The notes under the pieces: model-generated
Seen by the model: only the letters and a program-made list of their open reading frames with translations
The model's database searches: none
Told to the model about the DNA's origin: nothing
Part shown: in pieces, positions 8,884 through 18,408 of the stretch
Layout of the letters: each line of letters starts with the position of its first letter
How positions within the stretch are numbered: the first letter of the stretch is position 1
From: Sciscionella marina DSM 45152
Lineage (GTDB): Bacteria; Actinomycetota; Actinomycetes; Mycobacteriales; Pseudonocardiaceae
Assembly: GCF_000379465.1 (NCBI RefSeq)
Contig: NZ_KB905380.1
Span: forward strand, 620,001 to 684,000
Length of the DNA stretch: 64,000 bases
Reading direction: 5' to 3'
Made by a program: the position numbers and the translations under genes

Positions 8884-9717
8884 TCAGTGTGCCGCCCACC
8901 ACTGCGGATCGAGTTCGCCAGAACCGACGAGCACCGCGGGGCCGGTGAGGCTGGTGTCGTCCCCGCCGATCCCGACCGTGACCCGGCCACCGGGGACCTC
9001 GACGGTGACCGTGCCCGTGGCGAGGCCGTCGGCGTGCAGCGCGGCCGCCGCGGACGCCACGGTGCCCGTGCCACAGGAGCGGGTCTCCCCCGAACCGCGC
9101 TCGTACACCCGCATCCGCAGCCGGTCGGGAGCGAGCCGGTTCACGAACTCCACGTTCACGCCGTTCGGGAACAGCACTTCGTCGAACTCCGGTGCGGCCC
9201 ACAGGTCGATTTCGGCGACCGGGACCTCGGTCAGGCAGACCAGGTGCGGGTTGCCCACGTCGACCGCGCTGCCCGGGTACTTCACCCCGTGCACGGCGGC
9301 CGCGGACTCGTCGTGGACGCGCGCGGGTCCCATGGCGACGGTGACCGAGCCGTCCTGGTGCACCTCCACGGGGCGCGCGCCCGCGCGGGTGTGCACGGTG
9401 AACGCCCCGCGCCGCTGCCAGCCGCTCTCCACGAGGTAGCGAGCGAACACCCGCGCCCCGTTCCCGCACATCTCGGCGATCGAACCGTCCGCGTTGCGGT
9501 AGTCCATGAACCATCCGTCCACCCCGGACGGCCCGTCCTCGGCCGCCGCGCAGCGCACCACGCGCAGCACCCCGTCCGCGCCGATCCCGGCCCTCCGGTC
9601 GCACAGCGCGCGCACCAGCGAGGGGGTCAGCGCGAGCTCACCGGCGGGATCGGGCAGCACCACGAAGTCGTTCTCGGTGCCGTGTCCCTTGCAGAATCGG
9701 ACGCTCAACTCACTCAC
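8884..9717 (-). CDS. dapF: Diaminopimelate epimerase
   Basis: Converts LL- to meso-diaminopimelate, the peptidoglycan and lysine precursor, with two active-site cysteines and no cofactor. Both are present: Cys84 in MCGNGAR and Cys215 in SCGTGT of the 277-residue product, which is the usual length. The GTG at 9717 is the start because it begins the standard motif (V-S-E-L-S-V-R-F-C-K-G-H-G-T-E-N-D-F). It overlaps the miaA stop as GTGA, so the two are translationally coupled. Confidence 0.97.
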   Translation of the reverse strand: MSELSVRFCKGHGTENDFVVLPDPAGELALTPSLVRALCDRRAGIGADGVLRVVRCAAAEDGPSGVDGWFMDYRNADGSIAEMCGNGARVFARYLVESGWQRRGAFTVHTRAGARPVEVHQDGSVTVAMGPARVHDESAAAVHGVKYPGSAVDVGNPHLVCLTEVPVAEIDLWAAPEFDEVLFPNGVNVEFVNRLAPDRLRMRVYERGSGETRSCGTGTVASAAAALHADGLATGTVTVEVPGGRVTVGIGGDDTSLTGPAVLVGSGELDPQWWAAH

Positions 9718-10625
9718 GCCACCGAGTCTAGAACCCGCTCGAGCAGGTCGGCACGCCCCGCGTCGAACCAGCGCAACCGCTTGTCCCTGCGGAACCAGGA
9801 GCGCTGCCTGCGCACGAACCGCCGGGTGGCCCGTGCGGTCTCCTGCCGCGCCTCGTCCAGGGTCCGGGTCCCGTCGAAGTACTCCAGCACCTGCCGGTAG
9901 CCGAGCGCCCTGGACGCGGTGAGCCCCTCGCGCAGACCGTGCGTGCACAGTTCCCCGGTCTCTTCGACGAGCCCGGCGGCGAACATGTGCTCGACCCGCG
10001 CGTCCACCCGTTCGTCGAGCTCGTCCACCTCGCGGTCCAGCCCGATGAGCGTGGCCCCGTAGCGCGCGGGCCCCGGTTTCGGCATGCTCGCCGAGAACGG
10101 GCGCCCGGTCAGTTCGAAGACCTCGAGCGCCCGCACGATCCGCCGGGTGTTGCTCGGCAGGATCTCGGCGGCGGCCACCGGGTCGTGCATCCGCAGTCGC
10201 TCGTACATCGCCGGCGTGCCCTCCCGGTCGGCTTGCGCGTGCAGCCGTTCCCGGATGACCGGATCGGTGCCGGGGAACTCGAGCTCGTCCAGGATCGCGC
10301 GCACATACAGGCCGGAGCCGCCCACGATCACCGGCACCCGTCCCGCGGCCAGCACCGACTCCACCGCGGCGCGGGCATACCGCTGGTAGGCGGCCACCGA
10401 GGCGGTCTCGCGCACCTCGAGCACATCCAGCTGGTGGTGCCGGATTCCCCGGCGCTGCTCCGGGGGGACCTTCGCGGTGCCGATGTCCATGCCCCGGTAC
10501 AGCTGCATGGCGTCGGCGTTGACGATCTCCCCCTCGAACCGGGCGGCGAGCTCGACCGCCAGATCCGATTTCCCCGTCGCGGTCGGCCCGACGATCGCCA
10601 CCGGTGTCTGCGCTGGCGTAGTCAC
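9714..10625 (-). CDS. miaA: tRNA dimethylallyltransferase
   Basis: Adds the isopentenyl group to A37 of tRNAs reading codons that start with U, the first step of ms2i6A synthesis. The 303-residue protein has the P-loop GPTATGKS (13-20), the NADAMQLYRGMDIGTAK segment and the conserved GGSGLY motif. Its TGA overlaps the dapF GTG by four bases. MiaB, which performs the next modification step, is encoded 2 kb away on the same strand but is separated by two other genes. Confidence 0.97.
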   Translation of the reverse strand: MTTPAQTPVAIVGPTATGKSDLAVELAARFEGEIVNADAMQLYRGMDIGTAKVPPEQRRGIRHHQLDVLEVRETASVAAYQRYARAAVESVLAAGRVPVIVGGSGLYVRAILDELEFPGTDPVIRERLHAQADREGTPAMYERLRMHDPVAAAEILPSNTRRIVRALEVFELTGRPFSASMPKPGPARYGATLIGLDREVDELDERVDARVEHMFAAGLVEETGELCTHGLREGLTASRALGYRQVLEYFDGTRTLDEARQETARATRRFVRRQRSWFRRDKRLRWFDAGRADLLERVLDSVA

Positions 10626-10785
10626 GACTGGCGACGGTACCGTTCTGACTTTCTCCGTACGCGCTGACCTGTTTCAATACGCACACGCACACAACCACGC
10701 GGACCCAAAGCGAGCCGGTCCGCACGTCCCCGCGAACCCGCGGGGGCCGCCCGCCACGAGGCTGGCGCACGAGAAGGAGCCTGCA

Positions 10786-12183
10786 GTGACCGAGCACGAC
10801 CCGACCGAGAACGAGACCCAGGCCGCAGCGCTCCCCAAGCCACCGAAGCCGGGTCCGAAACCCGGGATCCCGACCCCGGCAGCACTGGGCAGGAAGCCGC
10901 ATCCGCCGGTCGCCAAGCCCGCGGGCGAGGAGCACGCCGAGCCGGATTCCCCGGTGCCCACGGCGAGCACGCAACCGTCCCGCTGGGGACGGGTGGACGC
11001 CGAGGGCGTGGTGTACGTGTTCGGCTCCGAGGGCGAGCACGAGGTCGGTTCCTGGCAGGCGGGATCGCCGGAGGAAGGGCTCGCACACTTCGCCCGCCGG
11101 TTCGATGACCTGCGTACCGAGGTCGAGCTGCTGCACGCGCGGGTCTCCTCGGGAAGCGGGGACACCAAGCAGGCGGCCACGAGCGCCCGGCACCTGCTCG
11201 ACTCGCTCGCCGAGGCCGCCGTCGTCGGGGACATCGCCGCGCTGCGGGCCCGGATCGACGCCGTCCTCGCGCACGCCGAGGTCGAACAGCAGGAGGCCAA
11301 ACGGCATCGCGAGGTAGCCAGGACCGAGGCCATCGCGCGCAAGGAGGAACTGCTCACCGAGGCGGAACGGATCGGGGCCGACTCCACCCAGTGGAAGGCC
11401 GACGGGGACCGGCTGCGCGCGATCCTCGACGAGTGGAAGACCGTCAAGGGCGTCGACCGCAAGACGGATGACGCGCTGTGGAAGCGGTTCGCCAAGGCGC
11501 GCGAGTCGTTCAACCGGCGCCGCGGCGCGCATTTCGCCGAGCTCGACAAGCAGCGGGGCAGCGCCAAACAGCGCAAGGCCGAGCTGGTCGAGGAGGCCGA
11601 GGCGCTCGCCGACTCGACCGACTGGGGCGCAACGGCGGCGAAGTTCCGCGAGCTGATGAGCGAGTGGAAGGCCGCGGGCGCGGCGCACAAGAACGCCGAG
11701 GACGCGCTGTGGAAGCGGTTCCGCGCCGCACAGGACACCTTTTTCGGCGCACGCAGCCAAGCGTTCTCCGAGCGGGACGCGGAGTTCGCGGAGAACGCCA
11801 AACACAAGGATGAGCTGCTCACCGAGGCCGAGTCGATCGACCCGCAGCACGGGCTAGACGCGGCCAAGGCGGCGCTGCGCAAGCTGCAGGAGCGCTGGGA
11901 CTCCATCGGCAAGGTGCCACGGGACCGGATGCGCGAGCTGGAGAACCGGTTCAAGGCCGTCGAGGAGCGGGTTCGCTCGGCCGAGCAGGCCTCGTGGCGG
12001 CGCACCGACCCAGAGGCGCAGGCGCGCGCCGAGCAGTTCGCCGAACGGGTCGCCCAGTTCGAGGAGCAGGCCCGTAAGGCACGCGCGGCCGGTGACGAGC
12101 GGCGCGCGCGCAAGGCCGAGGAGCAGGCCGCCCAGTGGCGGGAGTGGCTGACCACCGCGCAGAACGCGGTGGCCGACCGTTAA
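10786..12183 (+). CDS. DUF349 repeat coiled-coil protein
   Basis: A 465-residue protein of unknown function found next to miaA/miaB in actinobacteria. Residues 1-65 are Pro/Lys-rich and low in complexity. From about residue 120 it consists of DUF349 repeats of roughly 70-75 residues, recognisable by repeated WK-x(10)-LW-x-RF-x-A patterns, and it ends in a charged coiled coil. The start is GTG 10786 with AAGGAG six bases upstream; the longer open frame upstream is not supported. Its TAA shares bases with the TAA of the convergent membrane protein gene (TTAA, 12180-12183). Confidence 0.9.
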   Translation: MTEHDPTENETQAAALPKPPKPGPKPGIPTPAALGRKPHPPVAKPAGEEHAEPDSPVPTASTQPSRWGRVDAEGVVYVFGSEGEHEVGSWQAGSPEEGLAHFARRFDDLRTEVELLHARVSSGSGDTKQAATSARHLLDSLAEAAVVGDIAALRARIDAVLAHAEVEQQEAKRHREVARTEAIARKEELLTEAERIGADSTQWKADGDRLRAILDEWKTVKGVDRKTDDALWKRFAKARESFNRRRGAHFAELDKQRGSAKQRKAELVEEAEALADSTDWGATAAKFRELMSEWKAAGAAHKNAEDALWKRFRAAQDTFFGARSQAFSERDAEFAENAKHKDELLTEAESIDPQHGLDAAKAALRKLQERWDSIGKVPRDRMRELENRFKAVEERVRSAEQASWRRTDPEAQARAEQFAERVAQFEEQARKARAAGDERRARKAEEQAAQWREWLTTAQNAVADR

Positions 12184-12692
12184 CCGGTGTCGTCCCGGCG
12201 GCGGGGATCATCCGGGCGCCGTGCCCAGGTGATGCCCGCCCACAGCACGGCGAGCACGATCACCGCGACGAGCGCGATGATCTGGCCGGGACCCGGTCCG
12301 GGGCCCGCCGCCTTGGTGGCGCTGGTCTGCTGGGACCACACCGCCAGTGCCCCGGCGACCACCGCGAGGTCGCAGCCGAGCGAGGTCACCCAGGCCGCCC
12401 CGTAGCGGCGCATGGCGAGCGCGAGCAGCGAACCGCCCGCGCCGAACACGAGCGCGAGCACCAGGAACACGGTCGGCACGATGCCCGCCGCGCCGAAGGC
12501 GCTGTCCTCTCCGGAGAGCACCTCCCAGCCGTAGCGCCCGGAGACGAACGGCAGCGCGACCGAGATGAGCAGCACGAGCACGGCGATCGCGATGAACAGC
12601 GCCCGCGGTCCCGGATCGAACTGATGCCGGGTCCGTTCACCGACCTCGTCGATCTCCTGGCCGAGCCGGTCCAGTGCCTGGTCGTCGTTCAT
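12180..12692 (-). CDS. Four-helix membrane protein, conserved hypothetical
   Basis: The 170-residue product has an acidic cytoplasmic N-terminus and four predicted membrane helices at about 31-51, 69-92, 98-118 and 137-156, with a short Arg-rich tail. Its place beside miaB matches M. tuberculosis Rv2732c. No function is known. Its ATG (12692-12690) overlaps as ATGA with the stop of a 25-codon mini-ORF, which in turn overlaps the miaB stop, so the three frames form a coupled chain. The sequence GGGAGGGAGTGCG just before the ATG serves as ribosome site and belongs to a repeat found twice more in this window. Confidence 0.85.
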   Translation of the reverse strand: MNDDQALDRLGQEIDEVGERTRHQFDPGPRALFIAIAVLVLLISVALPFVSGRYGWEVLSGEDSAFGAAGIVPTVFLVLALVFGAGGSLLALAMRRYGAAWVTSLGCDLAVVAGALAVWSQQTSATKAAGPGPGPGQIIALVAVIVLAVLWAGITWARRPDDPRRRDDTG

Positions 12693-12766
12693 CGCACTCC
12701 CTCCCTGCGGGAGCTCGGCGCTTCACGGGCGCTCTGTGTCGATGAAACGCTGCCAAGCTCGCTCAT
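12689..12766 (-). repeat. ATGA-bounded repeat, copy 1, with a 25-codon mini-ORF
   Basis: A 78-base unit that begins and ends with ATGA. The mini-ORF starts [11 protein letters not shown] and ends SRREGVR. Its ATG overlaps the miaB TGA and its TGA overlaps the ATG of the membrane protein. It differs from the copy at 19969-20046 at about 12 of 78 bases, while the sequences outside both ATGA borders are unrelated. It contains the small hairpin CTCCC-TGC-GGGAG. Confidence 0.75.
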
Positions 12767-14217
12767 AGCCCGCATCCCTGGGTCTGGGGCATCGGTTCGG
12801 GCCTGCCGAAGGAGGGCAGGCCGAGACTGACGCCATCGGTTTTCGGCCGCTTGCCGAGTTCGCCGTTGTCCCCCGCCCTGGTGCGCCGGTGGCCGAGCGG
12901 CGCGTGATCGGCAATCAGGTGATGCGGCGCCGCCTTGTCCACCCGCACCTCGACCACATCGCCCGCGCGCACGGCCGCCCCGTCCGGGTTGAAGTGCACG
13001 AGTCGCCCGTCCCTCGCCCGGCCGCTCATCCGGTGGGTCTCGCCGTCCTTGCGGCCCTCCCCGTCGGCGACCAGGAGCTCGAGCGTGCTGCCGACCAGCT
13101 TGTGGTTCTCCGCGAGCGAGATCTCGTCCTGCAGCGCGGTCAGCCGCTGGTAGCGCTCCGCGACGACCTCCGGGGGCACCTGGCCGGGCAGCTCCGCGGC
13201 CGGGGTTCCGGGGCGTTTCGAGTACTGGAAGGTGAACGCCTTGGCGAACCGGGCCTGCCGCACCACCTCGAGGGTGGCCTCGAAGTCCTCCTCGGTCTCA
13301 CCGGGGAAGCCGACGATGATGTCCGTGGTCAGGGCCGCATCCGGCATCGCGTCCCGCACCTTGTCCACGATGGACAGGTACCGCGCGGAGCGGTAGGAGC
13401 GGCGCATCGCGCGCAACACGGAGTCCGAACCGGACTGCAGCGGCATGTGCAGCTGGTGGCAGACGTTCGGGGTCTCGGCCATCGCGGCGATCACGTCGTC
13501 GGTGAAGTCCCGCGGATGCGGCGAGGTGAACCGAACCCGTTCGAGTCCGTCGATCTCCCCGCAGGAGCGCAGCAGCTTGGCGAACGCGTAGCGGTCCCCG
13601 AACTCGACCCCGTAGGCGTTCACGTTCTGCCCGAGCAGCGTCACCTCGAGCACGCCCTCGTCCACGAGCGCGCCGACCTCGGCGAGAATCTCCCCCGGCC
13701 GCCGGTCCACCTCCTTGCCGCGCAGCGAGGGCACGATGCAGAAGGTGCAGGTGTTGTTGCAGCCGACCGAGATGGACACCCAGCCCGAGTACGCCGAGTC
13801 GCGCCTCGCCGGCAGCGTGGAGGGGAACACCTCGAGCGATTCGGCGATCTCCACCTGCGCGGTCTCGTTGTGCCGCGCCCGTTCGAGCAGGGTGGGCAGC
13901 GAGCCGATGTTGTGCGTGCCGAACACCACGTCCACCCACGGGGCGCGGCGCACGATCTCGCCGCGGTCCTTCTGCGCGAGGCAGCCGCCGACGGCGATCT
14001 GCATGCCCGGGCGCTCCCGCTTGTGCGGGGCGAGGTGGCCGAGGTTGCCGTAGAGCTTGTTGTCCGCGTTCTCCCGTACCGCGCAGGTGTTGAGCACGAC
14101 GACGTCCGGGTCCGTGTCACTGGCCACGTACCCCGCGCTCTCCAGCATCCCGGCGAGCCGCTCGGAGTCGTGCACGTTCATCTGGCACCCGTACGTCTTG
14201 ATCTGGTAGGTACGCAC
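12763..14217 (-). CDS. miaB: tRNA-2-methylthio-N6-dimethylallyladenosine synthase
   Basis: Radical SAM methylthiotransferase that converts i6A37 to ms2i6A37 in tRNA. The 484-residue protein has the N-terminal cluster cysteines Cys11 (YGCQMN), Cys45 (NTCAVR) and Cys79 (GGCLAQ), and the radical SAM triad Cys153/157/160 (CNNTCTFC). A C-terminal TRAM domain follows. It ends in a non-conserved tail of about 50 residues. The start is GTG 14217 with AAAAGGG upstream; it begins with the usual [13 protein letters not shown]. Its TGA overlaps the ATG of a 25-codon mini-ORF. Confidence 0.97.
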   Translation of the reverse strand: MRTYQIKTYGCQMNVHDSERLAGMLESAGYVASDTDPDVVVLNTCAVRENADNKLYGNLGHLAPHKRERPGMQIAVGGCLAQKDRGEIVRRAPWVDVVFGTHNIGSLPTLLERARHNETAQVEIAESLEVFPSTLPARRDSAYSGWVSISVGCNNTCTFCIVPSLRGKEVDRRPGEILAEVGALVDEGVLEVTLLGQNVNAYGVEFGDRYAFAKLLRSCGEIDGLERVRFTSPHPRDFTDDVIAAMAETPNVCHQLHMPLQSGSDSVLRAMRRSYRSARYLSIVDKVRDAMPDAALTTDIIVGFPGETEEDFEATLEVVRQARFAKAFTFQYSKRPGTPAAELPGQVPPEVVAERYQRLTALQDEISLAENHKLVGSTLELLVADGEGRKDGETHRMSGRARDGRLVHFNPDGAAVRAGDVVEVRVDKAAPHHLIADHAPLGHRRTRAGDNGELGKRPKTDGVSLGLPSFGRPEPMPQTQGCGL

Positions 14218-14298
14218 CTGTTTCCCTTTTCCCGTGTGCCTGCCCTCTCCAGGGTAGAACCCGCGGACAGCCGACCGAGGACAGGAGGGGGCGATCAG

Positions 14299-15255
14299 GT
14301 GAGCGGTGGCGGCCCACTCGGACGGCGAGCCCTTCTGCTGGGGACCGCGGCCATGCTCGGCGCGGCCGCCGGATGCGGCTCCCGGTTCGCCGACACCCGG
14401 CTGCGCTTCGCCGTCGGCCCCGAGGGCGGGCTCTGGGCCCGGTTCGCCGCACTGCTCGCCGAACAGTGGCGGCGGCGACTCGACCTGCCGGCCCCGGCGA
14501 TGCTGCGCTCCCCCGGCGCCTACCCGTCGGTGCGACTGCTCGCCTCGGGCCGGACCGACCTGGCCATGCAGAGCTCGGACCTGCTGGAACAGGCGCGCCG
14601 GGACCGGGTCCGGTTCGCCGAGCAGCCACTGGCCCTCGGTCGAATGTACAGCGATGTGGCCCAGGTCTTCGTGCCCGCGGAGGCACCGTACCGGCGGCTG
14701 ACGGATCTGCGCGGCAAGCGGGTGTGCACCGCGATCCCGAACCAGCGGCCCATCCCGGTCACCGCACGGGCGCTCGCGGCGGCGGGCCTGGTGGACGGCG
14801 AGTCCTTCACCGCCGTCTCGCTGCCGCTGCGGCAGGTGCTCGACGCGCTGTTCAGCGGCGAGATCGACGCGCTGTGCGCCGTGGACGGGCTCCCGCTGCC
14901 CGCCGCCGAACAGGCGGGCATGCGGCATCCGCTGCGCGTTCTCGATCTCGGGGACATCACCGAACGGCTGCTCAGCGGGCCCAGCCTGTACCAGCCGTTC
15001 ACCGTGCCCGCCGGGACCTATGGGCCCGGACAGCCCCGGGTGGAGTCGGTCCAGGTGCCGAACTATCTGCTCGCCTCGAAGCGGATGCCGGACGAACTGG
15101 CCATCGCACTGCTCGATGCGCTCTTCGAGGGGCGTTCGGCCATCACGACCCAGATGCCGATGGCCGCCGCGCTGGACAAGACCACCGCCGTGGACACCGG
15201 GACGGTCCCGCTCCATCCGGGAGCGGTGTCCTACTACCGCTCGGCCAAGGGCTGA
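14299..15255 (+). CDS. TAXI family TRAP-type substrate-binding lipoprotein
   Basis: A periplasmic-binding-type protein of the TAXI (TRAP-associated extracytoplasmic immunogenic) family. The 318-residue product starts at GTG 14299 (AGGAGG upstream). A twin-arginine-like leader (GRRALLLG) is followed by a hydrophobic core and Cys in AAAGCGS, which suggests lipid anchoring. No TRAP permease gene is nearby. Instead the gene faces a sensor kinase and response regulator, and its last 22 bases overlap the kinase gene. A role as the sensor's extracytoplasmic ligand-binding partner fits the context but is inference. Confidence 0.85.
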   Translation: MSGGGPLGRRALLLGTAAMLGAAAGCGSRFADTRLRFAVGPEGGLWARFAALLAEQWRRRLDLPAPAMLRSPGAYPSVRLLASGRTDLAMQSSDLLEQARRDRVRFAEQPLALGRMYSDVAQVFVPAEAPYRRLTDLRGKRVCTAIPNQRPIPVTARALAAAGLVDGESFTAVSLPLRQVLDALFSGEIDALCAVDGLPLPAAEQAGMRHPLRVLDLGDITERLLSGPSLYQPFTVPAGTYGPGQPRVESVQVPNYLLASKRMPDELAIALLDALFEGRSAITTQMPMAAALDKTTAVDTGTVPLHPGAVSYYRSAKG

Positions 15256-16646
15256 TCCCCGGAAGCCGGCAGCGTCAGCCGCACCACCAGTCCGCCCTCG
15301 GCACGGTTGCGTACCTCGATGGTGCCCTGGGACCGGCGCACCAGCCGTTCCACGATCGCGAGCCCGAGCCCGGACCCGGCCACGTTCTGGTCCCTGCGGG
15401 AGCGCCAGAACCGGTCGGTGGCCCGTTCGAGCTCCCCCGCCCGCAGTCCGGGGCCGTGGTCGCGCACCTCGATGGCCACCACCGCGGCGTCCGCTCCGGA
15501 CTGGTCCCATGCGGCGAGTTCCACCTCGGTACCCGGTTCGGTGAACTTCACCGCGTTGTCCAGCAGCGCATCCAGCGCGGTGGCCAATCCGTCCCGGTGC
15601 ACCCGCACGGCTGCCTCGGTCGCGCAGGAACCGCGCAGGGTGACCGACCTCGCCTGTGCCGCGGCGCGCCAGGCCGCGAGCCGGGCCTCGAGCACGGCGC
15701 CGACCAGGACCGGTTCCGGGGTGCCGGAGTCCTGCTCGGCGCGGGCCATCACGAGCAGGTCGTCGAGTGTCCTGGTCAGCCGTTCGATCTCGGCGGCCGC
15801 CGCGTCCGCCGCGGGCAGGTCGTCCTCGGGCAGCGCCTCACGCATGGCGACCAGCCGCAGCTGCAGCGCGGTCAGCGGGTTGCGCAGCTGGTGCGAGGCA
15901 TCGGCGACGAACTCGCGCTGCGCGTGCATGGCCTTGGCGAGTGCCTCGGCCATGGTGAACACCGAGTCGGCGAGCCGGCGCAGTTCCGGTGGACCACCGC
16001 CGATCTCGGTGTCCGAGAGCGGGCGCCCGGCCAGCACGGCGGCGGTGTACTCCACGGTCGCCGCGTCCATGCGCCGGACCGGGCGCAGGAACCACCGGGC
16101 GATCGGGATCGAGACGAGCTCGGCGATACCCAGGAACAACAGCCCGCCGAGCAGGATGAGCAGCCAGTAGCGGAGTACGTGCATACGCGCCGGATAGGTC
16201 GGCGACTCCATGATCACCGCGCCCCGGGGCTCGCCGTCGACCAGGACCCGCTCCGAAGTCCGGAAGGTGCGCGGGGACCAGGGCGTGATCAGCTCGTCGT
16301 CCCGGTGGGTGTTCCCGGCGACCGCCTCGTCGAATGCGATCCGCACATCAGGACGGTCGAGGCGGATCCCGCCCCCGGAGGCGACCGGTTTGTACTCGAT
16401 GTCCACGAGCGCGACCCGGATCCCGTAGACCTCACGGAAGCGGTTCATGCTCGACTGGAGCAGCGCGGGACGGTTCGCGTACAGCGCCCGCGCGGCCTCG
16501 GAGGCGAACCGCTCGGTGTCGGTGGTCCGGTCGAGGAAGAGTCGCTGCCCTGTCGAGTAGGACACGACCGTGCCGAGCGGTATGCCGAGCGCGATCACGA
16601 TCAGCCCGCCGAGCAGCATGAAGATGGCGACCAACCGGGTTCGCAC
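15234..16646 (-). CDS. Sensor histidine kinase
   Basis: The 470-residue membrane kinase has helices at about 7-28 and 160-180 that enclose an extracellular sensor region of about 130 residues. A HAMP-like linker follows, then the HisKA box with His252 in [11 protein letters not shown]. The ATPase domain has the N-box DNAVKF and G-boxes DHGPGL and GSGLGLAI. The start is GTG 16646, two bases after the regulator's stop, so the pair is an operon. The 3' end overlaps the convergent TAXI gene by 22 bases. The signal is unknown; the TAXI neighbour hints at a small organic acid. Confidence 0.93.
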   Translation of the reverse strand: MRTRLVAIFMLLGGLIVIALGIPLGTVVSYSTGQRLFLDRTTDTERFASEAARALYANRPALLQSSMNRFREVYGIRVALVDIEYKPVASGGGIRLDRPDVRIAFDEAVAGNTHRDDELITPWSPRTFRTSERVLVDGEPRGAVIMESPTYPARMHVLRYWLLILLGGLLFLGIAELVSIPIARWFLRPVRRMDAATVEYTAAVLAGRPLSDTEIGGGPPELRRLADSVFTMAEALAKAMHAQREFVADASHQLRNPLTALQLRLVAMREALPEDDLPAADAAAAEIERLTRTLDDLLVMARAEQDSGTPEPVLVGAVLEARLAAWRAAAQARSVTLRGSCATEAAVRVHRDGLATALDALLDNAVKFTEPGTEVELAAWDQSGADAAVVAIEVRDHGPGLRAGELERATDRFWRSRRDQNVAGSGLGLAIVERLVRRSQGTIEVRNRAEGGLVVRLTLPASGDQPLAER

Positions 16647-16648
16647 GG

Positions 16649-17332
16649 CTACTCAAGGTACTCTGCGGACAACCGGTACCCCACACCGCGTACCGTCTGG
16701 ATGAAAGTCGGCAGATCCAGTTTCGTGCGCAGCGTGGCGATGTGCACGTCCAGCGTTCGGTGCGCGCCCGGCCAGCTCCGGCCCCACACCTGGGCGAGGA
16801 TCCGCTCCCGCGAGCACACCGCACCCTGAGCCCGCACGATCAGCGCGAGGATCTGGAATTCCTTGCGGGACAAGGTGATCGGTCTCCCGTGCACTCGCAC
16901 CTCGTGCCGCTCCACGTCCACCTCGACCGCCCCGCCCGCGAACCGCACCAGTGCCGCGGGCACGGTGGTGGCGGCCCGCGGTTCGGCGCGCCGGGAGACC
17001 GCCTCGATGCGCGCCACGAGCTCGCCGACGTCGTACGGCTTGACCAGGTAGTCGTCCGCGCCCGACTGCAGCGCGTTGATCCGGTCGCCGACCTCGGCAC
17101 GCGCGGAGACCACGATGATCACCACCGATGACCGGGCCCGGATCCGGCGGCACAGTTCGAAACCGTCGACATCGGGCAGTCCCAGATCGAGCAGCACCAC
17201 ATCGAACTGCGCGGCCAGGCTGGCGGCCCATTTCCCCGAATCGAGCCGGCCCAGTTCGAACCCCCGTTTGGTGAGTACCGGCATCAGTGCGTCCGCCACC
17301 CGATCGTCGTCCTCGACCAAGAGCACCCGCAC
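16649..17332 (-). CDS. OmpR/PhoB-family response regulator
   Basis: A 227-residue regulator with an N-terminal receiver domain (phosphoacceptor Asp49 in VLLDLGLPD, acidic pocket EDDD at 7-10, Lys in LVKPYD) and a C-terminal winged helix ending RGVGYRLS. It starts with GTG 17332. It is first in the operon with its kinase. It is divergent from the glutamate importer across 273 bases, where I recognise no clear operator, so whether it controls the importer is unknown. Confidence 0.95.
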   Translation of the reverse strand: MRVLLVEDDDRVADALMPVLTKRGFELGRLDSGKWAASLAAQFDVVLLDLGLPDVDGFELCRRIRARSSVVIIVVSARAEVGDRINALQSGADDYLVKPYDVGELVARIEAVSRRAEPRAATTVPAALVRFAGGAVEVDVERHEVRVHGRPITLSRKEFQILALIVRAQGAVCSRERILAQVWGRSWPGAHRTLDVHIATLRTKLDLPTFIQTVRGVGYRLSAEYLE

Positions 17333-17605
17333 CAGTTACCTCCCCCGGGGTCACTCCTCGTGGTTGGTCTCATCCTCACAGATGTGTCCAGTACCCTGCG
17401 GCATCCAATCGATTACGGTACGTTAGCCACCCGGTGGTGTGATCGAGTTGCAACCAGAGGCCCGCGCCGCTGCGCTTTACGAACCCGGACGCGACCGCTA
17501 GGTTTCGTCCCCGGACAGAGGGGAAGAACCCTGGTCCTCCCTGGCCACACCCCCGACACGGCAGCTCCGACACGAGCCGGTGCCAGCAAGCGAATAGGAG
17601 ATTCG

Positions 17606-18361
17606 ATGACGGCTGCCCCCGACGCGCCGCCAATGATCAAGTTCGCCGGTGTTGACAAGCACTTCGGCGACCTGCATGTACTCAAGGACATCAACCTCGA
17701 GATACCGTCCGGTCAGGTCGTCGTGGTCATCGGTCCCTCCGGCTCCGGGAAGTCGACGCTGTGTCGCACGGTGAACCGGCTCGAGCCGATCGACTCCGGC
17801 CTGATCGAGGTCGACGGGAACCGTCTTCCCGAAGAGGGCAAGGCGCTCGCCGCGCTGCGCTCCGAGGTGGGCATGGTGTTCCAGTCGTTCAATCTCTTCG
17901 CGCACAAGACGATCGTGGAGAACGTGACCCTGGGGCCGGTCAAGGTGCGCAAGACGGCCGCGGAGCCTGCCCGCAAGACCGCGATGGAACTGCTCGACCG
18001 GGTCGGCATCGCCAATCAGGCCGAGAAGTACCCCGCGCAGCTCTCCGGCGGTCAGCAGCAGCGCGCCGCGATCGCCCGCGCGCTGGCCATGCGCCCGAAG
18101 GTGATGATGTTCGACGAGCCGACCTCCGCGCTCGACCCGGAGATGGTCAACGAGGTGCTCGACGTGATGACCGGGCTCGCCGAGGACGGCATGACGATGC
18201 TCGTCGTCACCCACGAGATGGGCTTCGCGCGCAAGGCCGCACACCGCGTGGTGTTCATGGCCGACGGCGAGATCGTCGAGGACACCTCCCCCGAGGAATT
18301 CTTCACCGCGCCGAGCTCCGACCGCGCCAAGGACTTCCTCGGCAAAATCCTGCACCACTAG
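17606..18361 (+). CDS. gluA: Polar amino acid (glutamate-type) ABC transporter ATP-binding protein
   Basis: ATPase of a polar amino acid importer, 251 residues. The Walker A motif is GPSGSGKST (43-51), the signature [15 protein letters not shown] and the Walker B motif [15 protein letters not shown] 17606 was chosen because TAGGAG lies five bases upstream; the frame is open further upstream without support. It is the first of four genes that together form a complete importer (ATPase, binding lipoprotein, two permeases), in the same order as corynebacterial gluABCD. The glutamate specificity is inferred from that order. Confidence 0.92.
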   Translation: MTAAPDAPPMIKFAGVDKHFGDLHVLKDINLEIPSGQVVVVIGPSGSGKSTLCRTVNRLEPIDSGLIEVDGNRLPEEGKALAALRSEVGMVFQSFNLFAHKTIVENVTLGPVKVRKTAAEPARKTAMELLDRVGIANQAEKYPAQLSGGQQQRAAIARALAMRPKVMMFDEPTSALDPEMVNEVLDVMTGLAEDGMTMLVVTHEMGFARKAAHRVVFMADGEIVEDTSPEEFFTAPSSDRAKDFLGKILHH

Positions 18362-18408
18362 CGATCCCCGAATCGGCCGTAAACCGGCCAGCGACAAGGA
18401 GCAACCCC

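Noticed and set aside
17333-17605. A binding site for the divergent response regulator before gluA
   Set aside because: I found no repeated hexamer pair with 10-11 base spacing that would support an OmpR-type site.
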